From a virus, in the IMG/VR virus record IMGVR_UViG_3300038701_000752, positions 1-20,952 of that record: a DNA stretch of 20,952 bases; one strand, written 5' to 3'. Positions 1-6,170 of the stretch are shown here, one piece after another. The notes beneath the pieces were generated by a model. The model was not told the origin of the DNA. It saw nothing but the letters and a program-made list of their open reading frames with translations, and made no database searches. Numbering within the stretch: the stretch's first letter is position 1; every line of letters begins with the position of its first letter. The position numbers and the translations under genes were made by a program.

Positions 1-854
1 GGTATGTTACACCAAGAACGTTGGAAGTACATACCAGCCGCAGGCCGGACTTTCCAGTTGCCTTGAAGTAGGCGCTCCCGCTCGACCCGTGGAAGAGCGA
101 GAAGGTTAGCTTGGTAATCTGGGTTGGAGCGCATTAGCGCCTTGTTGTCGGTGAGCTTGGCGCTGATGAAAGTCAGCGACTTGGGCGGGATCGGTACTTC
201 GTCGCCATTCTCGTCAAGCATCTTTAGATGCGCCAACTCCTCCGGGTGATCTGCCCAGTGCAGCGTATCACCGCTTCGAACAAAGTAGCGAACGACGCCG
301 CTTCGCTCCGGGATCGCGTATCCAGTCTCCTGATCAATCCACCACGCAATCACACTGGCCACCCAACTGTCGGCGTCTGGATTGCAAGTGGCCCGCACAT
401 AAGGCCGAACCCCACACATGCTTCGGTTCCGCGACAGCATGTAGAAGAACTGACTTTCACTGAAGTGCGTAAGTTCGTCAAAACACAAAAGCGCAATCTG
501 CGCCCCTTGGTAATTGTGCTTCGTCTTTTCGTGCTCTAGATGGTTGAAACTTACCGTCGCGCCCGAGGGGAACTTCCAGTCTAGTACGTTCTCTCGCGGT
601 GTCGCCCCAACTGGATGATAGAGCGTTATGCTCTCGTCCCAGAGGCCGCCCTCGGTACGAATCTGTGTGGTATTGCGCCGGAAGAATACCGCGCCAAATC
701 CGGGGTTGTGGATGTGGCGCAGCGGTTCCATGAGTAGACCCCATGTTTTACCGCCGCCCGCGCTTCCGCCGTAAATGACGATGTCTGCAGAACTAGCGAG
801 AAAAGCTTCTTGAGGGCCCGCCTGCGGGCGAATGACTTTAATCGGCGCGGTCAT
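1..854 (-). CDS. terL: Terminase large subunit (N-terminal part, runs off the left edge)
   Basis: ATP-driven motor and nuclease that packages phage DNA into the procapsid. The visible 284 codons hold the ATPase domain. I see a Walker A GGSAGGGKT at residues 29-37, a Walker B ALLCFDE at 121-127 with the catalytic Glu, and a TCNPD coupling motif at 156-160, which is the usual TerL order and spacing. The nuclease domain lies beyond base 1. The start is the ATG at 854-852 inside the end of the small terminase gene. The 17-base overlap suggests translational coupling. The neighbouring small subunit fixes the assignment. Nothing in the visible part looks damaged. Confidence 0.93.
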   Translation of the reverse strand, partial: MTAPIKVIRPQAGPQEAFLASSADIVIYGGSAGGGKTWGLLMEPLRHIHNPGFGAVFFRRNTTQIRTEGGLWDESITLYHPVGATPRENVLDWKFPSGATVSFNHLEHEKTKHNYQGAQIALLCFDELTHFSESQFFYMLSRNRSMCGVRPYVRATCNPDADSWVASVIAWWIDQETGYAIPERSGVVRYFVRSGDTLHWADHPEELAHLKMLDENGDEVPIPPKSLTFISAKLTDNKALMRSNPDYQANLLALPRVERERLLQGNWKVRPAAGMYFQRSWCNI

Positions 855-1329
855 CGATTGGATCGTCTCGCCCGTTGCTCGGTAGTGCGTATGCGTATGT
901 TGTGACCTGCGTCACATTATCCGTAGTCACTTCCTGTTTATCGGTCAACCCTAGGTCGCGAGAAACGATATTCGAATTGAGCAAACCGGCAGCGGCGTTC
1001 TCAAACTTCTGAGTGTAGATGATCTGATCTACCAGTTCAGCGGCTTCTTCCCAACCCTCTCGCTTGCGGTAAGACGACAACCGGGACTCGGGAATCCCCA
1101 GATGGACGCAGAGGCCCTTCTTGGTGAACGGTCGAACCTTGGACTTCCAGTCCCTGATCACGGTCCCTTGGTATTGCCAAGACTCTTCCTCTTGCAGTGG
1201 GTGCGACTCGCACCATTCGAAGTATCCCGCACAGGCTTCAAGGAAATCCTCCGGCGTAAGGAACACCGTGTTCCGTTTACGCTTACTCAGGAGGTCCCGA
1301 TAATTGTACGTCATTCCTCGACATTTCAC
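838..1329 (-). CDS. terS: Terminase small subunit, P22 gp3-like
   Basis: Recognises the packaging site on phage DNA and hands it to TerL. The 163-residue protein resembles the DNA-packaging protein gp3 family of P22. It has the FLEACAGYFEWCESHPL segment near residues 29-45, a middle block with TKKGLCVHLGI followed by a Ser/Tyr-rich helix, and the KFENAAAGLLNSNIVSRDLGL block near 107-127. That family is associated with headful (pac) packaging, so headful packaging is my inference here. The start is uncertain: the first ATG (1329) has only a weak GAG upstream, and an ATG five codons later sits directly behind CGAGGA. The gene follows a NusG-like gene after a 113-base gap holding promoter candidates. 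Confidence 0.9.
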   Translation of the reverse strand: MKCRGMTYNYRDLLSKRKRNTVFLTPEDFLEACAGYFEWCESHPLQEEESWQYQGTVIRDWKSKVRPFTKKGLCVHLGIPESRLSSYRKREGWEEAAELVDQIIYTQKFENAAAGLLNSNIVSRDLGLTDKQEVTTDNVTQVTTYAYALPSNGRDDPIDDRAD

Positions 1330-1364
1330 TCGGATGAGTGCCCCACTTGTGAAGAGTTTTGCCA

Positions 1365-1393
1365 GTTAATCCCCGAGACACGGCGGCTGTCAA
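1365..1393 (-). promoter_or_regulatory. Weak sigma70-like promoter candidate before small terminase
   Basis: A perfect TTGACA at 1393-1388 is followed after 17 bases by a poor -10, ATTAAC, at 1370-1365. It points at the terminase genes. The -10 matches TATAAT at only about three of six bases, so this is an alternative to the promoter at 1410-1438. Confidence 0.3.
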
Positions 1394-1409
1394 CACTCGT
1401 TGAAACCAG

Positions 1410-1438
1410 CCTTTACACAACACACAGTAGGTTGACAA
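1410..1438 (-). promoter_or_regulatory. Possible member of the repeated phage promoter family (late genes)
   Basis: TTGTCA at 1438-1433, a 17-base spacer and TAAAGG at 1415-1410, followed by CTGGTTTCAACGAG. The geometry and the downstream GGTTTCA resemble the other sites of the family (for example 7270-7298), but this is the weakest of the eight. It would drive the terminase genes. Confidence 0.35.
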
Positions 1439-1442
1439 CCCC

Positions 1443-1958
1443 CTACGCGCATTTCCGCAGGAATTTCTTCGGGATTTCGACGATATTGGTCAACGCTGTA
1501 CCCTCCACCTTCAACCGCACCTTACCGCACGATCGTATTCGCTGCACCTCACCCCGGAGACCGCTAAAATACGTGTGAGCCGTAACCTCAACACAGTCAC
1601 CGATGTTCAGCCACAGTTCGTCATCGGCTGTCTCCTCTTCAACTTCACCCTCAAACTCCCGGTTCAGGATTTCCTGCATCGTAATCAGTTCGCTTAATTC
1701 CACGATGCGGGGGCGGGAGTTCTGGTCGTACATCTGGCGAATGCGGAAGTGTTCCGGAACGTCCCTGCGGAAGTCCGGCGCTCGGTGCAGCGGAACGAAC
1801 ACCAGACCGATCATGGCGGCGCTGAAGCTAACGACCGTCTTATGCGTTTTGGCGTCCACCCTGCGGCGACGTTCCACGGGGATGTAGACCCCGTGGGATT
1901 CTTTGTACAGCGTGAACAACTCGTAGGGTCGCCGACAGTTGAAGATCGTCAGTTTCAT
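1443..1958 (-). CDS. NusG/RfaH-like transcription elongation or antitermination factor
   Basis: The 171-residue protein has the two-part layout of NusG family proteins. Residues 1-95 look like an NGN domain: a YELF helix start, then GVYIPVERRRR, a basic KTHKTVV strand and the SAAMIGLVFVPL hydrophobic strand where NusG has its GYVFV core. Residues 115-165 form a KOW domain, with NIGDCVEVTAHTYFSGLRGE leading into a VRLKVEG strand. The acidic linker (about 101-114) separates them. Family members bind RNA polymerase and suppress pausing or termination. Its place directly before the terminase genes suggests a role in late transcription, which is inference. The start is ATG 1958, abutting the upstream stop (TGAATG), with GAGG six bases ahead. 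Confidence 0.78.
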   Translation of the reverse strand: MKLTIFNCRRPYELFTLYKESHGVYIPVERRRRVDAKTHKTVVSFSAAMIGLVFVPLHRAPDFRRDVPEHFRIRQMYDQNSRPRIVELSELITMQEILNREFEGEVEEETADDELWLNIGDCVEVTAHTYFSGLRGEVQRIRSCGKVRLKVEGTALTNIVEIPKKFLRKCA

Positions 1959-2345
1959 TCAGGGCCTCTTCGGTGGCGGGGGCGGCGGAGCTGCTGCGGC
2001 CCCCGTGGGTCGGGACGGGGGCGGTGGCGGGGCAACGGGTGCGGCGACAGGCTTGTCCCGACCACTGCGTCGTCTACGGCGCGCGCTGCGTCCGGTGCTT
2101 TCCTCCGACGCCTTGGGCGGCTTCTTGTACTCTGGTGGCAGGCGTCGGATGGTGTGTTCGATACGCACCTCGGCGTAGGCCAGAATCGGCTCCAGCGGCT
2201 CTTGAATGTAGTCCAGGGACAAGGGTCGCAACACAATCACCCACCCGTTCCACGGGACCAGCTCAGCGTTGACGTTCCACCTGCCACCGAAGCGGGCCTC
2301 GCCCGCCTCGATAGCTGCTTTCTTGTTTGCGTGGTAGTAGGTCAT
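1959..2345 (-). CDS. Hypothetical protein with Arg-rich and poly-Pro tail
   Basis: Not recognised. The 128-residue protein has an ordered N-terminal half (residues 1-75, with WNVNAELVPWNGWVIVLRPL and an ELEP/EVRIEH region). A strongly basic stretch (GRSARRRRRSGRD, about 85-97) and a low-complexity Pro/Ala tail with runs of six prolines follow. The tail is probably disordered; the basic patch could bind nucleic acid. It sits between two genes with direct TGAATG junctions on both sides, so it belongs to the same transcript as the NusG-like gene. Confidence 0.72.
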   Translation of the reverse strand: MTYYHANKKAAIEAGEARFGGRWNVNAELVPWNGWVIVLRPLSLDYIQEPLEPILAYAEVRIEHTIRRLPPEYKKPPKASEESTGRSARRRRRSGRDKPVAAPVAPPPPPSRPTGAAAAPPPPPPKRP

Positions 2346-2576
2346 TCACTCGGCCCCGGTTTCGTCAACCACGGTCACGACAGATCCGGCGAATTCCAAA
2401 ACGCGCTTCAGTTCGGCTGCGTGGCTGCGTGCTTTGTTGATCGCGTCCCAATCGTAGTCGCTGTACCCGACTTGAGTGGCGATGCCTTCTTTGTCACCGT
2501 CAATGTGGACCCATGCGGACCATTTGGCGGTTTTGGGAAGTTGGTAAGGGGCGGGGATGGTGATGATGATGTCCAT
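2346..2576 (-). CDS. Small hypothetical protein
   Basis: Not recognised. 76 residues, starting MDIIITIPAPYQLPKTAKWS, with a predicted strand-strand-helix-strand pattern ending in an acidic tail. The start ATG 2576 has GGAG eight bases upstream. It is the first gene behind the promoter at 2606-2634, and its stop abuts the next start (TGAATG). It therefore opens the transcriptional unit that contains the NusG-like gene and perhaps the terminases. Confidence 0.75.
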   Translation of the reverse strand: MDIIITIPAPYQLPKTAKWSAWVHIDGDKEGIATQVGYSDYDWDAINKARSHAAELKRVLEFAGSVVTVVDETGAE

Positions 2577-2605
2577 TTGTCTTGCTCCGTTGCTTGTGTA
2601 ACACC

Positions 2606-2634
2606 TGTCTACAGCGTTCGAGAACGGGTCACAA
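2606..2634 (-). promoter_or_regulatory. Phage promoter family site, ahead of the 2576 gene
   Basis: TTGTGA at 2634-2629, a 17-base spacer, TAGACA at 2611-2606, then AGGTGTTACACAAGCAAC and the ribosome binding site GGAG. The leader matches the sites at 7270-7298 and 6391-6419. The TGA of the -35 is also the stop codon of the upstream gene. Confidence 0.65.
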
Positions 2635-2820
2635 GACCCCTTTTCGATTTCTTGTCAAATAATTTCTCCACCGCTGATAAGCGCTGTTGTTGATCTGCCC
2701 CTTAACCGCGTCACGCACCTGCAAAGGCATCTTGTCTGCTAGGTCCATCGCGTTGCGGTAGGGCGTGGCTTCGTCGGTATCCTTGAACCAGTCAGCGAAG
2801 TTTTTCAGGCCGCCCGTCAT
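2629..2820 (-). CDS. Small hypothetical protein coupled to the nuclease gene
   Basis: Not recognised. 63 residues, MTGGLKNFADWFKDTDEATP at the start, mostly helical and charged, ending RNRKGVL. The ATG at 2820 overlaps the upstream TGA (ATGA), which is why I prefer it over longer in-frame starts that would overlap the nuclease gene heavily. It has no clear ribosome binding site of its own, so translation probably depends on reinitiation. Its last codon and stop (TTG TGA) form the -35 of the next promoter. Confidence 0.7.
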   Translation of the reverse strand: MTGGLKNFADWFKDTDEATPYRNAMDLADKMPLQVRDAVKGQINNSAYQRWRNYLTRNRKGVL

Positions 2821-3236
2821 GTCATTTTCGCTTTCAAAAATGACTGGAACCATACCTTCGCGTTCGCCTCGTCCATGGTTGCAATCACGGGGGCCACGAA
2901 GCCGCCCCCGCTGGTTGGATAGTGGGCGGTGTACAGAACTGTCTGGAACTGCCACCGCTTGCGGTTCTGCCGGTACATGAGCAGCGGGTGTTTGCCGCTC
3001 TTGTTGGTCGCCGTGGTGATCTGCCGCCACCATGCCGGAATCGACAGGGCCTCAACACGCTTGACCTCTATCTCAAGTCCCGGCACTCCGTTGATATCAG
3101 CCCCTCCAGCGCGCACCTGTTCAAGATTGCGTTCAAGGTCGAGGCTGACACCAATCTCTGCCGCCCAACGGGTCAGGAGTGCAGCGGCTTCGCGCTCGCC
3201 GCTGGACCCTTTTGACTTTGGTGATTTGATAACCAT
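2817..3236 (-). CDS. PD-(D/E)XK nuclease, Holliday-junction-resolvase-like
   Basis: Predicted structure-specific DNA nuclease of 139 residues. I see the conserved signature in order: GEREAAALL with Glu14, RNLEQVRAGGADI with Asp47, GLEIEVKR with the Glu57-x-Lys59 pair, then PAWWRQ and LLMYRQNRKRW. This matches phage Holliday-junction-resolvase-like PD-(D/E)XK proteins, which resolve branched DNA before packaging. The start ATG 3236 has AGGGGAAG about eight bases upstream; a GTG 14 codons earlier lacks support and would overlap a 20-codon leader ORF. It ends with an ATGA overlap into the next gene. Confidence 0.85.
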   Translation of the reverse strand: MVIKSPKSKGSSGEREAAALLTRWAAEIGVSLDLERNLEQVRAGGADINGVPGLEIEVKRVEALSIPAWWRQITTATNKSGKHPLLMYRQNRKRWQFQTVLYTAHYPTSGGGFVAPVIATMDEANAKVWFQSFLKAKMT

Positions 3237-3298
3237 CAACGCTTCCCCTGTGGACCGTCGATGCCTGTGTCCCGGCACGATGCGATTTGAAGGTTCAT
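3236..3298 (-). CDS. 20-codon leader ORF coupled to the nuclease gene
   Basis: A tiny ORF, MNLQIASCRDTGIDGPQGKR, starts at ATG 3298 behind a near-perfect AGGAG and ends in TGATG, where its stop shares one base with the nuclease ATG. It is too short to call a functional protein from sequence. The strong ribosome binding site together with the stop-start overlap suggests it is translated and couples or regulates the nuclease. Confidence 0.45.
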   Translation of the reverse strand: MNLQIASCRDTGIDGPQGKR

Positions 3299-3329
3299 TC
3301 GGTCTTTCTCCTGTGTGGTATGGTGTGGT

Positions 3330-3352
3330 CGCCCCCTAAGCAATAGGGGGCG
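3330..3352 (-). terminator. Strong hairpin between MazG-like and nuclease genes
   Basis: A perfect 9-base-pair inverted repeat, CGCCCCCTA and TAGGGGGCG around AGCAA (plus-strand reading). It follows the MazG-like stop by 13 bases on the minus strand but has no T tract, so it may be a Rho-independent-like attenuator, an mRNA-end stabiliser or an operator. A weak promoter-like TTGCCC-17-TAGGGG (3361-3333) overlaps it. Confidence 0.45.
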
Positions 3353-3364
3353 CGAGGGCAAGCT

Positions 3365-3880
3365 CTACCCGGCTTTCTTCTGATTTCCGCGTTTGTGATC
3401 TACGCGGTGTTCGTTGTATGCCTGCTTCAGGTCAATCAGCTTGTCGATGTTCACCCCATTGCGGTTGGCCACCGTGATGACAGCCGCGAGGCCGCGAAGC
3501 ACCTGTTGTTCACGGTCGTTACCGTCCAACATGAACTTCACAGCCCGGTTGAGTTCGGCTGAAACGCTGCTACCGTGCAAGTACCTACGGAACGAGGACG
3601 CGAGTTCTCCCATGTGGAACATACTGAAGCTGATGTTGTACGCACCAGCCAAGTCAAGCAGGATGATGGCCACGTCGGCCAGTTCAACGTCAAACTGAGG
3701 CCATTCAGTCAGCCGGTCGTCGTTGCACTGTCTGCGGTGTCCGTTGAAGGCTTCACCGAATTCGCTGATTGCCCACATGATCATGATGTCATGACGGTGC
3801 GAGCGGTCCGGGTACTCATCCCACCAGCCAACGGCGACCGTGTGCTTGTGGATGCGGGTGGCTTTCGCTTTCAGGTCCAT
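3365..3880 (-). CDS. MazG-like nucleotide pyrophosphohydrolase
   Basis: Predicted all-alpha NTP pyrophosphatase of 171 residues. The metal-binding signature is visible: ExxE at residues 40-43 (EFGE) and ExxD at 66-69 (ELAD), in the helices SEFGEAFNGHRRQ and FDVELADVAIILLDLAG. Family members hydrolyse (d)NTPs to monophosphates. In phages they are thought to alter nucleotide pools or (p)ppGpp signalling, and which applies here is unknown. The start ATG 3880 lies one base behind the upstream stop (TGA C ATG); the long open frame before it is antisense-free overlap with the neighbouring gene and is not used. The C-terminus is basic (DHKRGNQKKAG). Confidence 0.8.
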   Translation of the reverse strand: MDLKAKATRIHKHTVAVGWWDEYPDRSHRHDIMIMWAISEFGEAFNGHRRQCNDDRLTEWPQFDVELADVAIILLDLAGAYNISFSMFHMGELASSFRRYLHGSSVSAELNRAVKFMLDGNDREQQVLRGLAAVITVANRNGVNIDKLIDLKQAYNEHRVDHKRGNQKKAG

Positions 3881-3881
3881 G

Positions 3882-4298
3882 TCATTCTTCCTCGAAGTTG
3901 ATCCAGAGTTCATCGTCCTCTGGAAGGTTGTCGCGCCGCTGCCACATGGCCAGCGCCTTGGTGTCGATCCCGGTGGGACGGTGTTTGAATGCGGTGATAA
4001 TGCCGCACTCGCAGTGCAGCAACACGCCCAGATGACTGTCAATGGTCTGCCGGACGTTGGCGCTGTCGCAATGGGGGCAGCCCTTGGGCGTGCCCTCAAC
4101 CTTGTTCAGGTGGTTGTGGAACGTGACCACGGGTCGGCCTTGCGGCAGGCCGGTGACGCCGTCCACCTGTACGATGTAGCCGTCAATGATCTTTTCCCAT
4201 GGGCATCCCTTGATGCCGCTGTAGGCGCGATAGAGCTCTTCCTCGATGCCGCCTTCGGATGTCCCGTCAACCTTGTTCAGGTGCCAGCGGTATTTCAT
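3882..4298 (-). CDS. Lar-like zinc-ribbon protein with internal duplication
   Basis: 138 residues. The C-terminal half resembles Lar/restriction-alleviation small proteins: CPHC at 74-77, HCECG at 96-99, and an ALAMWQRRD helix near 116-123 that corresponds to the AI..WNRR ending of that family. Lar proteins modulate type I restriction, so an anti-restriction role is possible but not shown. The second cysteine pair is C-x-C rather than C-x2-C. HLNKVDGTSEGG (6-17) and HLNKVEGTPKGC (63-74) are an internal repeat. The start ATG 4298 has GGAGG seven bases upstream and overlaps the previous stop (ATGA). An ATG at 4319 would encode the ribosome binding site. Confidence 0.68.
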   Translation of the reverse strand: MKYRWHLNKVDGTSEGGIEEELYRAYSGIKGCPWEKIIDGYIVQVDGVTGLPQGRPVVTFHNHLNKVEGTPKGCPHCDSANVRQTIDSHLGVLLHCECGIITAFKHRPTGIDTKALAMWQRRDNLPEDDELWINFEEE

Positions 4299-4486
4299 GC
4301 CCCTCCCTCCGTGGGCCATACCCCGATAAGGTCGGTGCGGATGTCTGTCGAGCTGCGGCCGAGTTTCACGCCGACCATTGCGGCCACCGTGAGGGCCAGA
4401 ACGTAGGTCTGTGCAGGGTCCTCACCTGCCAGCTTGCCTAACGCCTTGCCAGCCTCGGCGATCTTTTCAGGGGTGATATTTGTCAT
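4295..4486 (-). CDS. Small hypothetical protein with hydrophobic helix
   Basis: Not recognised. 63 residues: an N-terminal amphipathic helix (ITPEKIAEAGKALGKLAGED), then an apolar stretch, TYVLALTVAAMVGVKLG (about 27-43), that could be a membrane or core helix, then a short tail. The start ATG 4486 has AGGAGA eight bases upstream. The end overlaps the Lar-like gene by ATGA. A TATACT box lies just upstream (about 4506-4511, minus strand) without a clear -35. Confidence 0.7.
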   Translation of the reverse strand: MTNITPEKIAEAGKALGKLAGEDPAQTYVLALTVAAMVGVKLGRSSTDIRTDLIGVWPTEGGA

Positions 4487-4524
4487 TGTCGTCTTCTCCT
4501 ATGGAGTATAGAACATGGAGCGCA

Positions 4525-4713
4525 TCAGCCCCTCCACCGGCTGTAGAGGTAGAAGGCCAACGCGCACAAGAAGTACACCGGCCACACCACCACCCCTAGT
4601 GCGAAGATGTGGCGCGGTATATGGTCGCCGGTGTCCTGTTCATAGGCGAGCAGCAGAGTGGCGAACGCGCCCGCCCCCACCACATAAACAGCCGGAAGGA
4701 TGTACTCAGTCAA
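4525..4713 (-). CDS. Small two-helix membrane protein
   Basis: 62 residues with two hydrophobic segments, about 4-25 (ILPAVYVVGAGAFATLLLAY) and 37-57 (FALGVVVWPVYFLCALAFYL), joined by a short acidic loop and ending SRWRG. The size and two-helix layout would fit a holin or a small membrane effector, but no lysis genes are nearby, so I leave the function open. I chose a TTG start at 4713: AGGAGG lies six bases upstream, and the start overlaps the end of the preceding gene. No ATG lies in a suitable place. Confidence 0.66.
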   Translation of the reverse strand: MTEYILPAVYVVGAGAFATLLLAYEQDTGDHIPRHIFALGVVVWPVYFLCALAFYLYSRWRG

Positions 4714-4978
4714 TGACCACCTCCTTCCCGAGTTCAAAGCAGCGCAGATCATGCCGCCATACGCCGAAGTTTGCCATGAGATCCTCAGCATTGTCGTCGT
4801 AGTAAATCTCGTCTTCGGCGGGTTCGTAGGAATAGACGTAGCGCTTGTCGTCCCAGTCCCTGCCGGTCATGAGCTTGTAGAGGTCGCGCAACTCTTGATC
4901 CGGCAGGTGTGCCAGAAAGCGAACAGTCTGCGTAGGGCTGCGTTGCAGCTTATCGCGCAATTGGTCCATTGAATACAT
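4706..4978 (-). CDS. Hypothetical acidic protein
   Basis: Not recognised. 90 residues: a helical N-terminus (MDQLRDKLQRSPTQTVRFLA), a LPDQELRDLYKLMTGRDWDD segment, and a very acidic middle (EPAEDEIYYDDNAEDL). Small acidic phage proteins can mimic DNA, but there is no specific evidence here. The start ATG shares one base with the upstream stop (TGATG), and the 3' end overlaps the membrane protein gene and contains its ribosome binding site. Confidence 0.7.
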   Translation of the reverse strand: MYSMDQLRDKLQRSPTQTVRFLAHLPDQELRDLYKLMTGRDWDDKRYVYSYEPAEDEIYYDDNAEDLMANFGVWRHDLRCFELGKEVVID

Positions 4979-5181
4979 CAGTCAAACTCCTTCAGGATAT
5001 TGCGCAGATCAGAGCGCAGTTTGGGCTTGTGCGCCAGAAGCAGGCCAACCTGACGGGTGGACAGGTGGCCGTCGCTTGCATGGTGCGTCAGCAGTGTTTC
5101 GATTTCGTGGGCGAGCGCGTCAGCTTTGGTGGGCCAGAGGCCGCCATCGCTGGTTCGATAGGATTGTACGGATTCAACCAT
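4978..5181 (-). CDS. Small hypothetical helical protein
   Basis: Not recognised. 67 residues, starting MVESVQSYRTSDGGLWPTKA, then two helices (DALAHEIETLLTHHA and STRQVGLLLAHKPKLRSDLR). The start ATG 5181 has GGAG eleven bases upstream within an AGCAACTGGAGCACGACA leader, which resembles the leader of the 2576 gene. Longer in-frame starts run into the non-coding gap. It begins a cluster of five genes joined by overlaps (5181 to 3882, except the junction at 4487-4524). Confidence 0.68.
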   Translation of the reverse strand: MVESVQSYRTSDGGLWPTKADALAHEIETLLTHHASDGHLSTRQVGLLLAHKPKLRSDLRNILKEFD

Positions 5182-5307
5182 GGGTGTCGTGCTCCAGTTG
5201 CTGGTGCTTCCTGAAAGGGACGGGGGCCGCTTAGGTGTGACCCCCGCCAAGGTCCAACAGGGAAGTGCCCTACCCCTAGCACGGGGCAGGACAGGCTGTA
5301 AAGCCCC

Positions 5308-5505
5308 TTATTTGAGCATCCGCAAAGCGTTGTCGGCCTGACCCTTGATGAACACCCGCAGGTCTTCAATCTCGCGGCGTTGGGCCTCCAGTTGATCCAT
5401 AACCCGGCGACAGGCGGCGTGAGTGCCTTCCATCAGGAACGTGCCTTCGGTGGTCCACAACTCGCAGGGGGAGTTCTGGCCCGCTTTCAATTCGTATTCA
5501 GCCAT
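5308..5505 (-). CDS. Small hypothetical protein, paralogue of the 7508 gene
   Basis: Function unknown. 65 residues in two parts: a beta-rich head, YELKAGQNSPCELWT (4-18), and a helix, CRRVMDQLEAQRREIEDLRV (32-51). The gene at 7508-7293 has the same layout, YEIRPGKISPCELVA then CQRVLNHIEHYRRKLEELRM, so the two are duplicates that have diverged. The start ATG 5505 has GGAG six bases upstream. The gene overlaps the preceding one by 19 bases. The 126 bases after it (5182-5307) hold short GC-rich hairpins and no gene. Confidence 0.75.
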   Translation of the reverse strand: MAEYELKAGQNSPCELWTTEGTFLMEGTHAACRRVMDQLEAQRREIEDLRVFIKGQADNALRMLK

Positions 5506-5669
5506 TTCATCTCCTCTAAGTAGTCAACATACCGCTGGGCCTCAGCGATGGTGGTAATATGCCCCGGGAACCGGCTGGTGCTCTTACTGCCTTCCGGCCT
5601 GACGCACTGAACGTTCGTGCAGCGGTTGCCTTCGGCGAAGGTGTACTTGATGCTAACGACCGTCCTCAT
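5487..5669 (-). CDS. Small hypothetical protein
   Basis: Not recognised. 60 residues, MRTVVSIKYTFAEGN at the start, beta-rich, with two cysteines (17 and 22) and a C-terminal helix (TTIAEAQRYVDYLEEMKW). The start ATG 5669 overlaps the upstream stop (ATGA) and has GGAGG seven bases upstream, a strong site. Its last 19 bases overlap the next gene in another frame. Confidence 0.7.
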   Translation of the reverse strand: MRTVVSIKYTFAEGNRCTNVQCVRPEGSKSTSRFPGHITTIAEAQRYVDYLEEMKWLNTN

Positions 5670-5827
5670 TTCGTTTCCTCCAAGTGCTTTTTGATGGTGA
5701 TGGCTTCCTTGCGGTAGCCCTGCTTCCGCAGCTTCTGCACCGCGTCGATCTTATCGGACCGGGTCCACTCGGGCCGGTCGAGTTCATTGTAGATGCGCAA
5801 TGCGCTTCGGGTGGTCATGCTGCTCAT
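5666..5827 (-). CDS. 53-residue hypothetical protein
   Basis: Not recognised. Translation of the minus strand from ATG 5827 gives a basic, mostly helical protein starting MSSMTTRSALRIYNELDRPE and ending IKKHLEETK. It overlaps its neighbours by four bases on each side (ATGA at 5827 and ATGA at 5669), exactly filling the space between them. That is the main evidence that it is real. There is a second in-frame Met at codon 4. Confidence 0.7.
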   Translation of the reverse strand: MSSMTTRSALRIYNELDRPEWTRSDKIDAVQKLRKQGYRKEAITIKKHLEETK

Positions 5828-6042
5828 TCGCTGATATCCCCGTTGTCAAATGCTTTGAGGGCTTCCTCCAGCGCTTGCAAGCGCGCCACGGTGGCCCCAT
5901 ACAGTGAAATCTTGCTGGCCGCGCGATGCAGCGGCCGAACCAGCTCGCGCACATCCTCGATACGGACGAGCGTCCCATTTGGGTCTTGCTTGAATTCGGT
6001 CGGGCCGTGCCCGTGCGCGTTGGTTACGGAAAATCTTTTCAT
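5824..6042 (-). CDS. Small hypothetical helical protein
   Basis: Not recognised. 72 residues, starting MKRFSVTNAHGHGPTEFKQD, with a strand (GTLVRIEDV) and a long C-terminal helix (ASKISLYGATVARLQALEEA). The start ATG 6042 overlaps the stop of the upstream membrane-protein gene (ATGA) and has AAGGAA about ten bases upstream. A GTG 13 codons earlier is less likely because it lies inside the upstream gene. Confidence 0.7.
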   Translation of the reverse strand: MKRFSVTNAHGHGPTEFKQDPNGTLVRIEDVRELVRPLHRAASKISLYGATVARLQALEEALKAFDNGDISE

Positions 6043-6170
6043 GGCAAACAGGTTCCTTGTGCTGCGACGTTGTTGAGGCACACGAGCGTTGCATCGTATG
6101 CGATACCAAGGCCCACGAGCAGGGCCAAGGCCAGTACCACGAGGGCGACGAGTTGGGCGCGGCGGATCAC
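6039..6170 (-). CDS. 43-residue single-pass membrane peptide
   Basis: A GTG start at 6170, overlapping the upstream stop (GTGA), opens a 43-codon frame that ends exactly in the ATGA of the next gene. The product has a basic N-terminus (MIRRAQ), one hydrophobic segment (LVALVVLALALLVGLGIAY, residues 7-25) and a short tail with two cysteines (31 and 41). It reads as a small membrane or exported peptide; the topology suggests N-in, C-out. No function can be assigned. Confidence 0.66.
   Translation of the reverse strand: MIRRAQLVALVVLALALLVGLGIAYDATLVCLNNVAAQGTCLP

Noticed and set aside
478-744. Open frame of 88 codons on the minus strand
   Set aside because: It lies out of frame within the large terminase gene, whose frame carries Walker A, Walker B and TCNPD motifs.
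4525-4713. Calling the two-helix membrane protein a holin
   Set aside because: No endolysin or spanin nearby, and small two-helix proteins are common in phages for other roles.
5221-5246. CGGGGG/CCCCCG inverted repeat
   Set aside because: Six pairs with a 14-base loop in a GC-rich gap; no T tract or clear relation to a gene end, so I did not call it a terminator.
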